Assembly (NCBI RefSeq): GCF_002204185.1
Contig: NZ_MXPU01000007.1
Span: 124,001-188,000 of the forward strand
Source: Rhizobium esperanzae
GTDB lineage: Bacteria; Pseudomonadota; Alphaproteobacteria; Rhizobiales; Rhizobiaceae
Direction: 5' to 3'
Length of the DNA: 64,000 bases
Position 1 is the stretch's first letter; every line of letters starts with the position of its first letter. Of the stretch, positions 38,863-47,748 are shown in pieces. The translations under genes and the position numbers were made by a program. The notes beneath the pieces were generated by a model that was not told where the DNA came from, searched no databases, and saw nothing but the letters and a program-made list of their open reading frames with translations.

Positions 38863-39214
38863 AGTCCCCCGACCGCCTGTCGCGCTCGCCCCGGCAAGCG
38901 TGTTTTTTTCGCCATCATCACCGGACCCTGTTCCTGAATCGGGTTGGGTTCGACGCCGTAGGTCTTTGTTGTCGCACCGCTTTTGCCGAAAATCAGCATT
39001 ACGCTGCGGTCCGCCGCTCTAATATGCATCCTTTGCCCGGCTTCGCCAGCGGGAAATATGACATTCTCCGCTCGCCATTGAATCCTGACAATGACATGCA
39101 TATTTCCCTACTGAAGCGTCACGTGGAATGGAATGCCTTTAATTCCGGCCGGATTTGTAATATCTCGCTCCCAATCCGACAGTTCATCCGACGAATACGG
39201 GATCCGCTACCGAA
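38863..39214. other. Intergenic region pcsA-fpr
   Basis: These 352 bases separate divergent pcsA and fpr and must hold both promoters. I see no gene with a credible start and no strong dyad. An AT-rich stretch at about 39100-39180 is a candidate fpr promoter zone. Confidence 0.5.
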
Positions 39215-40027
39215 ATGAACGCGCCTGCAAAGACCGAAGACTTCGCCTCGTCCATCCCCGCCGGCGTCTACGCCGAGACGGTTCTGAGCGTGACGCATTA
39301 CACCGACCGGCTCTTCCGCTTCACGATGACCCGGCCGCAGGGCTTCCGTTTCCGTTCCGGCGAATTCGCGATGATCGGCTTGATGGTCGAGGGCAAGCCG
39401 GTTTTCCGCGCCTATTCGATCGCCAGCCCCGCCTGGGCCGAGGAGCTGGAATTCTTCTCGATCAAGGTGCCGGACGGCCCGCTGACCTCGCATCTGCAGG
39501 CGATCAAGCCCGGCGACCAGGTGCTTATGCGCAAGAAGCCGACGGGCACGCTGGTGCTCGATGCGTTGACCCCCGGCCGTCGCCTCTACATGTTCTCGAC
39601 GGGAACCGGCGTTGCGCCTTTCGCCAGCCTGATCCGAGATCCCGAAACCTATGAAAAGTTCGAGGAAGTCATCCTCACCCATACCACCCGCGATGTCGCC
39701 GAGCTGAAATACGGCTTCGACCTCGTGCACGAGATTGAGAACGACGAACTGCTGAAGGAAGTGGTCGGCGACAAGCTGCGCCATTATGCGACCGTCACGC
39801 GCGAGGATTTCGAATATCGCGGCCGTATCACCGACCTGATCTCGTCAGGCAAGCTCTTTACCGATCTCGGTGTCCCGCCGCTCGATCCCGCAATCGACCG
39901 CGGCATGATCTGCGGCTCCTCGGCGATGCTGAAGGATACCAAGGAACTGCTCGAAAAGGCCGGCCTCAACGAGGGCGCCAACAGCAAGCCCGCCGAATTC
40001 GTCATCGAACGCGCTTTCGTCGGCTGA
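39215..40027 (+). CDS. fpr: Ferredoxin-NADP reductase
   Basis: This 270-residue flavoenzyme exchanges electrons between NADPH and ferredoxin or flavodoxin, often in response to oxidative stress or for Fe-S chemistry. FAD contacts are seen in FRAYSIASPAWAEELEFFSI (RAYS motif) and GPLTSHLQAIKPGDQV; the NADP site is STGTGVAPFASLIRDPETYE. The C-terminus VIERAFVG matches the bacterial subclass I reductases of alphaproteobacteria. The ATG at 39215 starts the conserved N-terminus; the ribosome site is weak. A terminator follows at 40057. Confidence 0.95.
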   Translation: MNAPAKTEDFASSIPAGVYAETVLSVTHYTDRLFRFTMTRPQGFRFRSGEFAMIGLMVEGKPVFRAYSIASPAWAEELEFFSIKVPDGPLTSHLQAIKPGDQVLMRKKPTGTLVLDALTPGRRLYMFSTGTGVAPFASLIRDPETYEKFEEVILTHTTRDVAELKYGFDLVHEIENDELLKEVVGDKLRHYATVTREDFEYRGRITDLISSGKLFTDLGVPPLDPAIDRGMICGSSAMLKDTKELLEKAGLNEGANSKPAEFVIERAFVG

Positions 40028-40056
40028 CGTTTTTTTTGCGACAAGCAGATCTGAAG

Positions 40057-40081
40057 CGGCTCCGGAAACGGGGCCGTTTTT
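40057..40081 (+). terminator. Terminator after fpr
   Basis: CGGCTCC pairs with GGGGCCG (one G-T pair) around a 6-base loop and is followed by TTTTTAT. It overlaps the 3' end of the convergent GntR gene. Confidence 0.72.
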
Positions 40082-40694
40082 ATTTGCGGGCGAGATAGTC
40101 GATCAAGGCCGCCATGGCCGCACGCGCCTCATCCGGCCTGCCCCGCTGAATCGTCCGAATGACGGCGACATGCAACGCGATGGCGCGGTCCATGCGCTCG
40201 GGGCTTGCAGTGGAATACCAGAGGCGACGCGCATGCGTCTGCACCCGGCCGAGCGCGGCCATGATGAAGCCGTTCGGACAGGCATCCTCGAGGATTTCGT
40301 CAAAGGTCTTATCGGCGGCGAAGAAGCCGGTGAGATCGCCGGTGGCGGCGCATTCCTCCATCGCGTCGGCGCAAGCGCCGAGGCGGAGGCGCTGCTCGTC
40401 CGTCGCATGTTCGGCAACCAGGCTTGCCGCAATCGGCTCCAGCTCGCGGCGCACCTGCATGACATTGCCATGATCCTCCGGCGCGATCTCGGCAACCTGC
40501 AGTCCAACCCGCGGCTTCACCAGAATCAGCCCCTGCCAGGCGAGTTTCTGAATGGCTTCGCGCACCGGCGTTCGCCCGTGGCCGGCCATATCGATCAGCT
40601 CCTTTTCGGTGACAAGGGCGCCGGGCTTCAGCGCCAGCGTGACGATCAGGTGCTCCAGCGCAAGATAGGCGCGATGGCTCTGTGACGTCTCCAT
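40080..40694 (-). CDS. GntR-family transcriptional regulator
   Basis: This 204-residue protein has a winged helix (LALEHLIVTLALKPGALVTE; GRTPVREAIQKLAWQGLILV) and a short FCD-type effector domain (QVRRELEPIAASLVAEHATD; FFAADKTFDEILEDACPNGF). The ATG at 40694 is preferred over an in-frame start at 40772 because the family sequence begins there. It converges with fpr and does not sit in an obvious operon, so its target is unclear. Confidence 0.88.
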   Translation of the reverse strand: METSQSHRAYLALEHLIVTLALKPGALVTEKELIDMAGHGRTPVREAIQKLAWQGLILVKPRVGLQVAEIAPEDHGNVMQVRRELEPIAASLVAEHATDEQRLRLGACADAMEECAATGDLTGFFAADKTFDEILEDACPNGFIMAALGRVQTHARRLWYSTASPERMDRAIALHVAVIRTIQRGRPDEARAAMAALIDYLARK

Positions 40695-40851
40695 GCCGAA
40701 AATCCCGCCGAACTGATATATCACATTTTGGCACGGTCGAAAACCGGTGACAAGTCGCCATCGAAATATCAAAAAAGAGACAAATAGATAACAGCGCCAT
40801 GAGCTTCGGGGACTCAGGCGTCTACGCTCCGAAGGAACTCATTGGCCGCCC

Positions 40852-40896
40852 CACTCTCCGTCCTGCTCGGCTCAGGGCCGAGAAGGACGGAGAGTG
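40852..40896. repeat. Long hairpin in the GntR-macB intergenic gap
   Basis: CACTCTCCGTCCT and AGGACGGAGAGTG (13 bp, perfect) enclose one mismatch and then CTCGGC/GCCGAG (6 bp) with a TCAGG loop. There is no T-run in either direction. The 267-base gap holds no gene I can support, although a short open frame crosses the hairpin. It could be a structured RNA, a repeat element or a transcript stabiliser. Confidence 0.6.
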
Positions 40897-40943
40897 CGGT
40901 TGGCTTTCTCGCCAACTCGCTCGCCTACAGAGGCATTTTCCCA

Positions 40944-40964
40944 TGACGCATTTATCATGCGTCA
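40944..40964 (-). terminator. Weak hairpin at the 3' end of the macB operon
   Basis: TGACGCAT and ATGCGTCA pair around TTATC and overlap the permease stop codon. On the minus strand only a short A-rich stretch follows, so termination would be weak. Confidence 0.4.
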
Positions 40965-42164
40965 CTCGTGCCGCAGCGCCTCGATCGGATTGAGCTGCGC
41001 TGCCCGTCTCGCCGGGAAATAGCCGAAAATCATGCCGATTGCCGCGGAGAAAAGAAAGGCGACGGCGACCATCATCGGGCTGAAGACGAAGGGCACTTTC
41101 AGGAGGGTGACCGCCACCAGACCGAGGCTCAGGCCGAGCACGATGCCGGTGATGCCGCCGAAGAGCGAGAGCGCCACCGCCTCGACCAGGAATTGGGTGA
41201 GCACCTGGTTTTCGAGCGCACCGATTGCGAGACGAATCCCGATTTCGCGGGTCCGCTCGGTGACGGAGACCAGCATGATGTTCATGATGCCGATGCCGCC
41301 GACAAGCAGACTGATGGCGGCGACGGCGCCGAGCAGGCCGGTGAGCAGCGTCGTCGTGCCGGTCATCGCCTCGGCGATCTGGGTCATGTCGTTGACGTTG
41401 AAATCGTCCTGCCGGCCGGGAATAATCTTGCGGCGTTCGCGCAGCAGATTTTCGACGTCGGCCTGCACCTTGGCCGTGGGCACACCGTCGCGCGCCGAGA
41501 TGATGATCTGCGGCACATTGCTATTGCCGCTGATGCGCCGCTGGAACACCTTGACCGGCATGATGACCACATCGTCCTGATCGGTGCCCATGCCGGACTG
41601 GCCGCGCTTGGCAAGGACGCCGATGACCGGACAGGAAACCTTGCCGACGCGGATCTGCTGGCCGATCGGATCGCCGGCGCCGAAGAGCTGCGAGCGAACC
41701 GTCTCGCCGATGATGCAGCGGGACTGGCCGCGCTCTTCTGCGGGGGTGAAAGTGCGGCCGAGCGCCAGGCTCCAGTCCTGCGCGGTGAAATAGTCGTTGG
41801 TAGTGCCCGAGACGCTGGTCGAATGGTTCTGGCCGCCAAATATCACCGTTGCCGTCGACTGGTTGAGCGGCGCCACCGCCCTCAAGCCGCCGATCTGGTC
41901 GCGGATGGCGGCGACATCCTTGACGCTGAAGCGCTTGGCCTCGGAACTCGCCCGGCCGGGGCCGAACTGGCCGGGACGGACGAACAGCATGTTGGTGCCG
42001 AGCCGCGACAGTTCGGTCGAAACCTGCGCCGTCGTGCCGTTGCCGATCGTCACGAGCGCGATGACGGCGGCAACGCCGATGACGACGCCGAGCACGGTGA
42101 GGAACGAACGCAGCATGTTGCGGCTGATGGCGCGCAGCGCGAGCTTCAGCGTCTCAAAGAACAT
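40962..42164 (-). CDS. MacB-like ABC permease (FtsX-type)
   Basis: This 400-residue membrane protein has four transmembrane segments: one at the N-terminus (LRSFLTVLGVVIGVAAVIAL), then a large periplasmic domain, and three near the C-terminus (GGIGIMNIMLVSVTERTREI; AAIGMIFGYFPARRAAQLNP). It matches the MacB/FtsX exporters, with the ATPase on a separate chain. The ATG at 42164 follows GGAGGAGGGCGG and overlaps the ATPase gene by 11 bases. It is the last gene of the three-gene operon. Confidence 0.9.
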   Translation of the reverse strand: MFFETLKLALRAISRNMLRSFLTVLGVVIGVAAVIALVTIGNGTTAQVSTELSRLGTNMLFVRPGQFGPGRASSEAKRFSVKDVAAIRDQIGGLRAVAPLNQSTATVIFGGQNHSTSVSGTTNDYFTAQDWSLALGRTFTPAEERGQSRCIIGETVRSQLFGAGDPIGQQIRVGKVSCPVIGVLAKRGQSGMGTDQDDVVIMPVKVFQRRISGNSNVPQIIISARDGVPTAKVQADVENLLRERRKIIPGRQDDFNVNDMTQIAEAMTGTTTLLTGLLGAVAAISLLVGGIGIMNIMLVSVTERTREIGIRLAIGALENQVLTQFLVEAVALSLFGGITGIVLGLSLGLVAVTLLKVPFVFSPMMVAVAFLFSAAIGMIFGYFPARRAAQLNPIEALRHE

Positions 42165-42870
42165 GATCCGCCCTCCTCCGATGCTCCAGTTCCGTCTCGA
42201 GCTTGCCATCGACGAAGCGCAGCAGCCGCCCGGCATAGGCGGCAATATCGGGCTCGTGCGTGACCATGACGATGGTGATGCCCTGCTCGCGGTTCAGCCG
42301 CGTCATCAAATCCATGATCTCGACGCTGGTCTTCGTGTCGAGATTGCCCGTCGGTTCGTCGGCGAGCAGCAGCGCCGGTTGGGTGACGATGGCGCGGGCG
42401 ATGGCAACGCGCTGCTGCTGGCCGCCGGACAGTTCCTGCGTCTTGTGATGTTCGCGGCCGGACAGGCCGACCAACGCCAGTGCCTCGCGCGCCCGTTCGC
42501 GGCGTTCACGTACCGCCATGCCGCGATAGATCAGCGGCAATTCGACATTCTCGACCGCGGATGTGCGCGACAGAAGGTTGAAACCCTGGAAAACGAAGCC
42601 CAGCATGTGGCGGCGCAACAGCGTCAGGTGGCTGCGGTCGAAGCCGCTGGTCGGAACGCCCTGGAAGATGTAATCGCCCGATGTCGGCACGTCGAGGCAG
42701 CCGAGAATGTTCATCGCCGTCGATTTGCCGGAGCCTGACGGCCCCATGATCGCGACGAACTCATGGGCATCGATCGCAAGATCGACATGGTCGAGCGCGC
42801 GGATCGCCGCCTCGCCCTCGCCGTAGATTTTCGAGACCTTCCTGAATTCGATCAGCGGCGGGTTTGTCAT
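42154..42870 (-). CDS. MacB-like ABC ATPase
   Basis: This 238-residue ATPase has Walker A MGPSGSGKSTAMNILGCLD, the LSGGQQQRVAIARAI signature and Walker B LLADEPTGNLD, as in LolD/MacB proteins. It energises the permease encoded by the next gene. It starts 12 bases after the adaptor gene stop. Confidence 0.93.
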   Translation of the reverse strand: MTNPPLIEFRKVSKIYGEGEAAIRALDHVDLAIDAHEFVAIMGPSGSGKSTAMNILGCLDVPTSGDYIFQGVPTSGFDRSHLTLLRRHMLGFVFQGFNLLSRTSAVENVELPLIYRGMAVRERRERAREALALVGLSGREHHKTQELSGGQQQRVAIARAIVTQPALLLADEPTGNLDTKTSVEIMDLMTRLNREQGITIVMVTHEPDIAAYAGRLLRFVDGKLETELEHRRRADHVL

Positions 42871-42882
42871 CCGTCTCTCCGC

Positions 42883-44175
42883 CTAATTCGTCCGCACCGT
42901 GGCGTCGGTCACCAACGCGTCATCTGCCTTGAGGTCGCCGGAGACCACCTGGGTGAACTGGCCGTCGGACGAACCGACAAGGATAATGACGGGCGCGGCG
43001 CGGCCGTTGCGCAGCACCCAGACGCGGCGCTGCGCTCCGGTCAGCATCTCACCGGAATTGCCGCCGCGCCGGCGTGGCGGCCCGAAGATCCCGAGAATGC
43101 CGCGTCCGCGCCGTTCCGCCTGCGGCGGGGCATAACGCAAGGCGGCGTTCGGCACCATCAGCGTATCCTTGACGGCCTCGACGGTGATGTCGGCGGTCGC
43201 GGTCATGCCGGGGCGCAGCAGCAGGTCGGCATTGTCGACCGAGAGCACCGCCTTATAGGTCACCACGTTGTTGACCACTTCGGAGGCGAAGCGGATCTGC
43301 TCGATCTCGGCGGGGAAGGACCGGTCGGGATAGGCATCGACGGTAAATTTCGCCTTCTGGCCGACGGCGATCTTGCCGACGTCGGCCTCGTCGACATCCA
43401 CCTGCAGCTCCATCTTCTTGAGATCGCCGGCGATGGTGAAGAGAATTGGCGCCGAAAGCGACGCGGCGACGGTGGCGCCCGGATTGACGGACCGGGTGAG
43501 AATCACGCCGTCGATCGGCGAGACGATCTTTGCCTTGGCGAGATTGACCTCGGCAAGCTGCAGGTCGGCCTCCGAGGCGAGAACCTCGGCTTCGTTGATC
43601 TGTTTGGCGGCCACGGCGGAATCATATTTGTAGGTGGCGTCGTCGAGGCTCTGCTGGGTGGAGACGTTGCTCCTCACCAGGCTCTTCAACCGCTCGAGCG
43701 AGGTGCTTGCCGATTCGAGATCGGCATTGGCCTTGGCGACATTCGCCTTAGCCGAATTGACCTTGGCGCGCGAGCTCTTCACATCCGCTTCGAGCTTGTT
43801 GGTGTCCAGCAGCGCCAGCACGTCGCCTGCCTTGATCGTGCTGTTATAATCGACGTTGACGTCGCGGACGGTGCCGGAAAGTTCGCTCGATATGTCCACC
43901 TGCTCGGTCGGCTGCACCGAACCCGTGGCGGTGACGAGTACCGTCAGGTCGCCGCGTTTTGCCGGCTGGGTTGCGTAGCTCACTTCGCCTTCCCCCCGGC
44001 CAGCATAGAAGTATGCGGCCCCCGCGGCGGCGGCGAGGATGATCAGCAGAACGAGCAGACGCCCGCGCCAGCGGCCCCGCTTGTTCTGCCTTGCCGACGC
44101 GGCAAGAACCGCTGCGAGGTCGGGCGTCGCGCCGGCCTTTGCTCCGGTTTCGTCGCCGCTTACGATTTTGTTCAT
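42883..44175 (-). CDS. Periplasmic adaptor (MacA/HlyD family)
   Basis: This 430-residue adaptor has an N-terminal membrane anchor (RLLVLLIILAAAAGAAYFYA), a split lipoyl domain (GSVQPTEQVDISSELSGTVR; then AKIVSPIDGVILTRSVNPGA), and a long helical hairpin between them (SSRAKVNSAKANVAKANADL). The C-terminal beta-barrel follows. It would link the MacB-like pump to an outer-membrane channel, which is not encoded here. It is the first gene of the operon. Substrate is unknown: a macrolide, peptide or lipid are possible. Confidence 0.92.
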   Translation of the reverse strand: MNKIVSGDETGAKAGATPDLAAVLAASARQNKRGRWRGRLLVLLIILAAAAGAAYFYAGRGEGEVSYATQPAKRGDLTVLVTATGSVQPTEQVDISSELSGTVRDVNVDYNSTIKAGDVLALLDTNKLEADVKSSRAKVNSAKANVAKANADLESASTSLERLKSLVRSNVSTQQSLDDATYKYDSAVAAKQINEAEVLASEADLQLAEVNLAKAKIVSPIDGVILTRSVNPGATVAASLSAPILFTIAGDLKKMELQVDVDEADVGKIAVGQKAKFTVDAYPDRSFPAEIEQIRFASEVVNNVVTYKAVLSVDNADLLLRPGMTATADITVEAVKDTLMVPNAALRYAPPQAERRGRGILGIFGPPRRRGGNSGEMLTGAQRRVWVLRNGRAAPVIILVGSSDGQFTQVVSGDLKADDALVTDATVRTN

Positions 44176-44389
44176 GTCATCCTCGATCAGTCGGTGGCCG
44201 CATCGGCCTGCAATGAAATAATCACACCGCAGATGAACCGGGAATTAGCGTTGCCGCCGAACTGGCACGGAATTGCGGACAGGTGAAATGAAATATTGGT
44301 AAGAAAACTCAAGTTTCCGCACGGCGGAGCCTATCGCGCAAAATTCTGCAGCGCTTTCGTGCTCCCGACAGGCAGCAAATTGCCGACGG

Positions 44390-44764
44390 TCAATCGGCAT
44401 CCTCGGCATGTTGCCCGGCACCCGTCAGCGGATGCAGCCACGCTTCGCGCCGCTTGACCCAGACTTCATGGCTCGGCTCAAGATCCGTCGGCGGGCTATC
44501 GAGCGAGCCGAGGCGGATTTCCACCGCCGCCTCCTGCAGGCAGAACAGCCTGCTGCCGCAGGCGGGGCAGAAGCTGCGGCCGGCGAAGGTGGCGATCTCG
44601 CCGCTATGGGAGAAAGCCGATCGGGGCCAGAGCGCAAAGAAGACGAAGGCGGACCCACTCGATTTGCGACAATCGGCGCAGTGGCAGAGGCCGACGCGAA
44701 GCGGCTCGCCCTCCACTCGGTAGGCGACCGCTCCGCAAAGGCAGCTTCCCGTTCTGATGCTCAT
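44390..44764 (-). CDS. GFA-family zinc protein
   Basis: This 124-residue protein belongs to the family of glutathione-dependent formaldehyde-activating enzyme (Gfa/CENP-V). Zinc-site cysteines are all present: CLC (8, 10), CHCADC (27, 29, 32) and CPAC (66, 69), followed by CGSRLF. Most family members have an unknown reaction. It is 9 bases downstream of a small gene on the same strand, so the two form a pair. Confidence 0.9.
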   Translation of the reverse strand: MSIRTGSCLCGAVAYRVEGEPLRVGLCHCADCRKSSGSAFVFFALWPRSAFSHSGEIATFAGRSFCPACGSRLFCLQEAAVEIRLGSLDSPPTDLEPSHEVWVKRREAWLHPLTGAGQHAEDAD

Positions 44765-44773
44765 GGACTGCCG

Positions 44774-44983
44774 TCAGGAGTCGAGCTTGGTGGGCAGTCG
44801 CGGCGGGCGCCGCTTGGCCGCCATCAACAGGTCGAGCTCGGTGGCGGAGGGGCCAAATTTGTCATAGAGGCGCTTGGCCTCCTTGTCGTCCAACCGGTAT
44901 TTCCTGGCAAATTCGCTCATGCTGTAGGGGCGGCCACGCAACACTCTTCGCGCCGGGGTCGCCGTTTTCGGTGCGTCGGTCAT
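44774..44983 (-). CDS. Small protein of unknown function, paired with GFA gene
   Basis: This 69-residue basic protein reads RGRPYSMSEFARKYRLDDKE in its centre and has no signal peptide or membrane segment. The ATG at 44983 has a good AAGGAG site. It looks helix-rich and could be a DNA-associated or accessory protein, but I do not recognise a family. It begins the two-gene unit with the GFA gene, with a 9-base gap. Confidence 0.65.
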   Translation of the reverse strand: MTDAPKTATPARRVLRGRPYSMSEFARKYRLDDKEAKRLYDKFGPSATELDLLMAAKRRPPRLPTKLDS

Positions 44984-45361
44984 GGTTTTCTCCTTTCCTC
45001 AGCTTCCCTGTAAGTTAGAGCGGTCCATCTATTTGAAAAGAGTCGAGCGGCCTCGGCGGGGCCGTCAACCGGGGCGGATACGGCTGATTTTCCTGGAACC
45101 TTTTTGCCGAGCGACGGTTTTCGAAGCGGGGCTGCGGGCCGCGCCAAGCGGACGCGGCGGCGCTGGAGAACATCGGGATTTTTCCGCTTTCTCCCGATGG
45201 CCAACGAAATGGCAGGCGAGCTCCCTACCCGCCCGGTCCGCTTCCTCAATCCTCATTCTCCGGTGAGATCACGAAATGTTAAAATGCGGAACGCATGCGC
45301 CGGGGCGAGGTTGTCAAGACGAGGTCGACGTGGCCTCAGTTCAAAACCAAGGAGAAACCAA
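44984..45361. other. Intergenic region before the repeat protein
   Basis: These 378 bases between the divergent small gene and the 60-residue protein hold open frames in several phases, but none has a credible ribosome site and protein-like sequence. The segment must carry both promoters. Confidence 0.5.
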
Positions 45362-45544
45362 ATGGCAAACCAAGGTGGAACCCATGAACAGCACGTCAAG
45401 GCTGGGCAGCAGAGTCACAAGAACGACTCCAATACCCGCAGCGCCTCTTCAGGCACCCGCGACGCGCAGTCCAGCGGAACCCGCGGCGGCAGCCATGAGC
45501 AGCATGTAAAGGCTGGTCAACAAAGTCACAAGAACAGCCACTAA
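45362..45544 (+). CDS. KGG/GsiB-like small repeat protein (stress-type)
   Basis: This 60-residue hydrophilic protein is made of two near-identical repeats, GGTHEQHVKAGQQSHKN (residues 5-21) and GGSHEQHVKAGQQSHKN (residues 42-58), joined by a Ser/Thr/Arg-rich spacer. The repeats resemble GsiB/conidiation-type KGG motifs seen in desiccation and stress proteins. The ATG at 45362 has an AAGGAG site; longer open frames upstream lack it. A strong terminator follows, so it is a single-gene unit. Function in this organism is unknown. Confidence 0.82.
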   Translation: MANQGGTHEQHVKAGQQSHKNDSNTRSASSGTRDAQSSGTRGGSHEQHVKAGQQSHKNSH

Positions 45545-45566
45545 AGCTGTCGCGACATGAAACTCG

Positions 45567-45597
45567 GCCCGCGCCCCCATTCCGGCGCGGGCTTTTT
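45567..45597 (+). terminator. Terminator after the repeat protein gene
   Basis: GCCCGCGCC pairs with GGCGCGGGC around an 8-base loop and is followed by TTTTTG. Confidence 0.88.
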
Positions 45598-45600
45598 GTT

Positions 45601-46680
45601 TCAAGACAGACGCCGGCCGTCCTCACCGAAGAGGTGGAGAACCTGGGGGTCCAGATGCAGCGGCAGGCTGTCGCCGGATTTCATCTTCTGCTGGCCGGCA
45701 AAGACGGCGATCAGCTTCTTGCCGGCGGCTTCGGTGTGGACGACGGTTTCAGAACCCAGTTCCTCGACAAGGGTGATCCGCGTGTCCAGCCTGGCCGCGG
45801 CGGCTGCATCGGCGAGGCTGATATGTTGTGGCCGGATGCCGATACTGATCCGTTCGCCCACGGGGCCCGCCTCCTTGGCAATGACGGAAAAACGGTGGCC
45901 GCCGACGGTTTCGACTTGCGCCAAACCGTCCTGGTGACCGACGATTGAGGCTTCCAGAAAATTCATGTGCGGCGCGCCGATGAAACCGGCGACGAAGCGG
46001 TTGGCCGGCTTGTTGTAGAGTTCCAGCGGCGTTCCCACCTGCTCGATCCTGCCGCCTCTCAGCACGACGATGCGGTTTGCGAGGGTCATCGCCTCGACCT
46101 GATCATGGGTGACGTAGATCATCGTCGCCTTCAGGCGGGCGTGGAGCGCGGCGAGTTCGGCGCGCATGCTCACCCGGAGCTCGGCATCGAGATTGGAGAG
46201 CGGCTCGTCGAGCAGGAAGGCATCCGGCCGGCGCACGATGGCACGGCCGATCGCGACGCGCTGGCGCTGACCGCCGGAGAGCTGGCCCGGACGGCGCTGC
46301 AGAAACGGCTCGATCTCCAGCATGCGGGCGGCGTCAGCGATGCGTGCTTCGATCTCCGCCTTCGCCACCTTGGTGTTCTCCAAGCCGAAGGCAAGGTTTT
46401 CGCGTACGCTCATATGCGGATAAAGCGCATAGGACTGGAAGACCATGGCAAGGCCGCGGTCGGCCGCACCGATCGCGGTGACGTCCCTGCCGTCGATGGC
46501 GATACTGCCGCCTGTGGGCTTGTCGAGACCGGCGATCAGGCGCAGCAACGTCGATTTTCCGCACCCGGATGGGCCGACGAAAGCGACGAACTCGCCGTCA
46601 TTGACCTCAAGCGAGACATCGCGGATGACCTCGACGGCGCCGAAATTCTTGACGATGTTCCTGAGCTCGAGTCCGCTCAT
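45601..46680 (-). CDS. Sugar ABC ATPase (UgpC/MalK type)
   Basis: This 359-residue ATPase has Walker A GPSGCGKSTLLRLIAGLDKP, signature LSGGQRQRVAIGRAIVRRPD, Walker B LLDEPLSNLDAELR and a C-terminal TOBE domain. It powers the CUT1 importer whose permeases lie immediately upstream. It is the last gene of a five-gene minus-strand operon. Confidence 0.94.
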   Translation of the reverse strand: MSGLELRNIVKNFGAVEVIRDVSLEVNDGEFVAFVGPSGCGKSTLLRLIAGLDKPTGGSIAIDGRDVTAIGAADRGLAMVFQSYALYPHMSVRENLAFGLENTKVAKAEIEARIADAARMLEIEPFLQRRPGQLSGGQRQRVAIGRAIVRRPDAFLLDEPLSNLDAELRVSMRAELAALHARLKATMIYVTHDQVEAMTLANRIVVLRGGRIEQVGTPLELYNKPANRFVAGFIGAPHMNFLEASIVGHQDGLAQVETVGGHRFSVIAKEAGPVGERISIGIRPQHISLADAAAAARLDTRITLVEELGSETVVHTEAAGKKLIAVFAGQQKMKSGDSLPLHLDPQVLHLFGEDGRRLS

Positions 46681-46698
46681 GCACTCTCCTGTTTCATA

Positions 46699-47748
46699 CT
46701 ATTTCAGTCCCGACCCGGCGATACCAGTCGTGATGAAGCGCTGCAGGAAGACGAAGATCAGCACGACGGGGATCATCGAGACGACGGTCATGGCGAGGAT
46801 ATAGTGCCATTGCACGTTGAGCTCGCCGGCATAGACGTTGAGCCCGACTTGCAGGGTGTAGAGTTCCTTGCGCGACAGCACGATCAGCGGCCAGAGGAAG
46901 TCGTTCCAGCGCCAGACGACCGAGAAGATCGCCAGCACCGCGAGCGCCGGCGCCGACAGTGGCAGGATGATGCGCCAGTAGATCTGCCATTCGCTGGCCT
47001 TGTCCATGCGTGCCGCATCGATCAGCTCGTCGGGGATCGTCAGCATATATTGGCGCAGCAGGAAGACGCCCGTCGGCGTGGCGACGGTCGGCAGGATGAC
47101 GCCCCAGAGGCTGTCGAAGAGGTTCAAGCTGCCGATGACCGAATAGAGCGGCACGACGATCACCGAGAGCGGCACCATCAGCGTCGCCAGGATCATCAGC
47201 ATGACGGCGGTGCGGCCGGGAAACTGGTATTTCGACAGCGCGAAAGCGGCCATCGAATTGACCAGCAGGGTGATGGCCGTCGCCACCACCGTCACGAAGA
47301 CGGAGTTGCGCAGGAACAGGAAGAAGTCGAAGCGTTGGAACGGCTCGGTGTAGTTGTTGGTCGCGAATTCGACCTCACGCACCGGCGTGCGGTCCTTGAT
47401 GTTGACCTTGACGATTTCGCCAGGCTGTTTCGGATCGACCATCTGGCCCATGATGCCGATGCGGCGGACTTCGGCGAGAACATGGGTGCTACCATCCGGC
47501 ATCGTCACATTATAGAGCGGCAAAGGCTTGTCGTAACCCGGCACCACGGCCTGCTCGGTGACATAGGGCAGGACGGACGGCGGGAACTCGGCAAGGGCGG
47601 CCGGTGTCTTGAACGAGGAGAAGACGAGCCAGATGGCCGGGCCGAACATCAGGATGACGCCTGAGATCAGCCAGATCCAGGTGACGACATCGGTCCAGTG
47701 CCAGCCGCGGCCGCGGCGGCGAAGCAGGAAGGTGGCGACGGCGCTCAT
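46699..47748 (-). CDS. CUT1 sugar permease, MalG-like
   Basis: This 349-residue inner-membrane protein has six hydrophobic segments and the MalG-type EAA-loop (DELIDAARMDKASEWQIYWR). A large periplasmic insertion separates segments 1 and 2 (about residues 45-125), bigger than in MalG. Its ATG overlaps the preceding permease stop by four bases. Confidence 0.92.
   Translation of the reverse strand: MSAVATFLLRRRGRGWHWTDVVTWIWLISGVILMFGPAIWLVFSSFKTPAALAEFPPSVLPYVTEQAVVPGYDKPLPLYNVTMPDGSTHVLAEVRRIGIMGQMVDPKQPGEIVKVNIKDRTPVREVEFATNNYTEPFQRFDFFLFLRNSVFVTVVATAITLLVNSMAAFALSKYQFPGRTAVMLMILATLMVPLSVIVVPLYSVIGSLNLFDSLWGVILPTVATPTGVFLLRQYMLTIPDELIDAARMDKASEWQIYWRIILPLSAPALAVLAIFSVVWRWNDFLWPLIVLSRKELYTLQVGLNVYAGELNVQWHYILAMTVVSMIPVVLIFVFLQRFITTGIAGSGLK

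Noticed and set aside
40799..40993. Short open frame over the hairpin before macB
   Set aside because: No ribosome site, Arg-rich sequence, and the hairpin alone explains the conserved-looking symmetry.
44263..44277. TGGCACGGAATTGCG, resembling a sigma-54 promoter
   Set aside because: The GG and GC elements are one base too close, and no plus-strand gene lies in front of it.
44980..45249. Arg-rich 89-codon open frame on the minus strand overlapping the small gene start
   Set aside because: Composition is unlike a protein, it has no ribosome site, and the overlap with the next start is probably chance.
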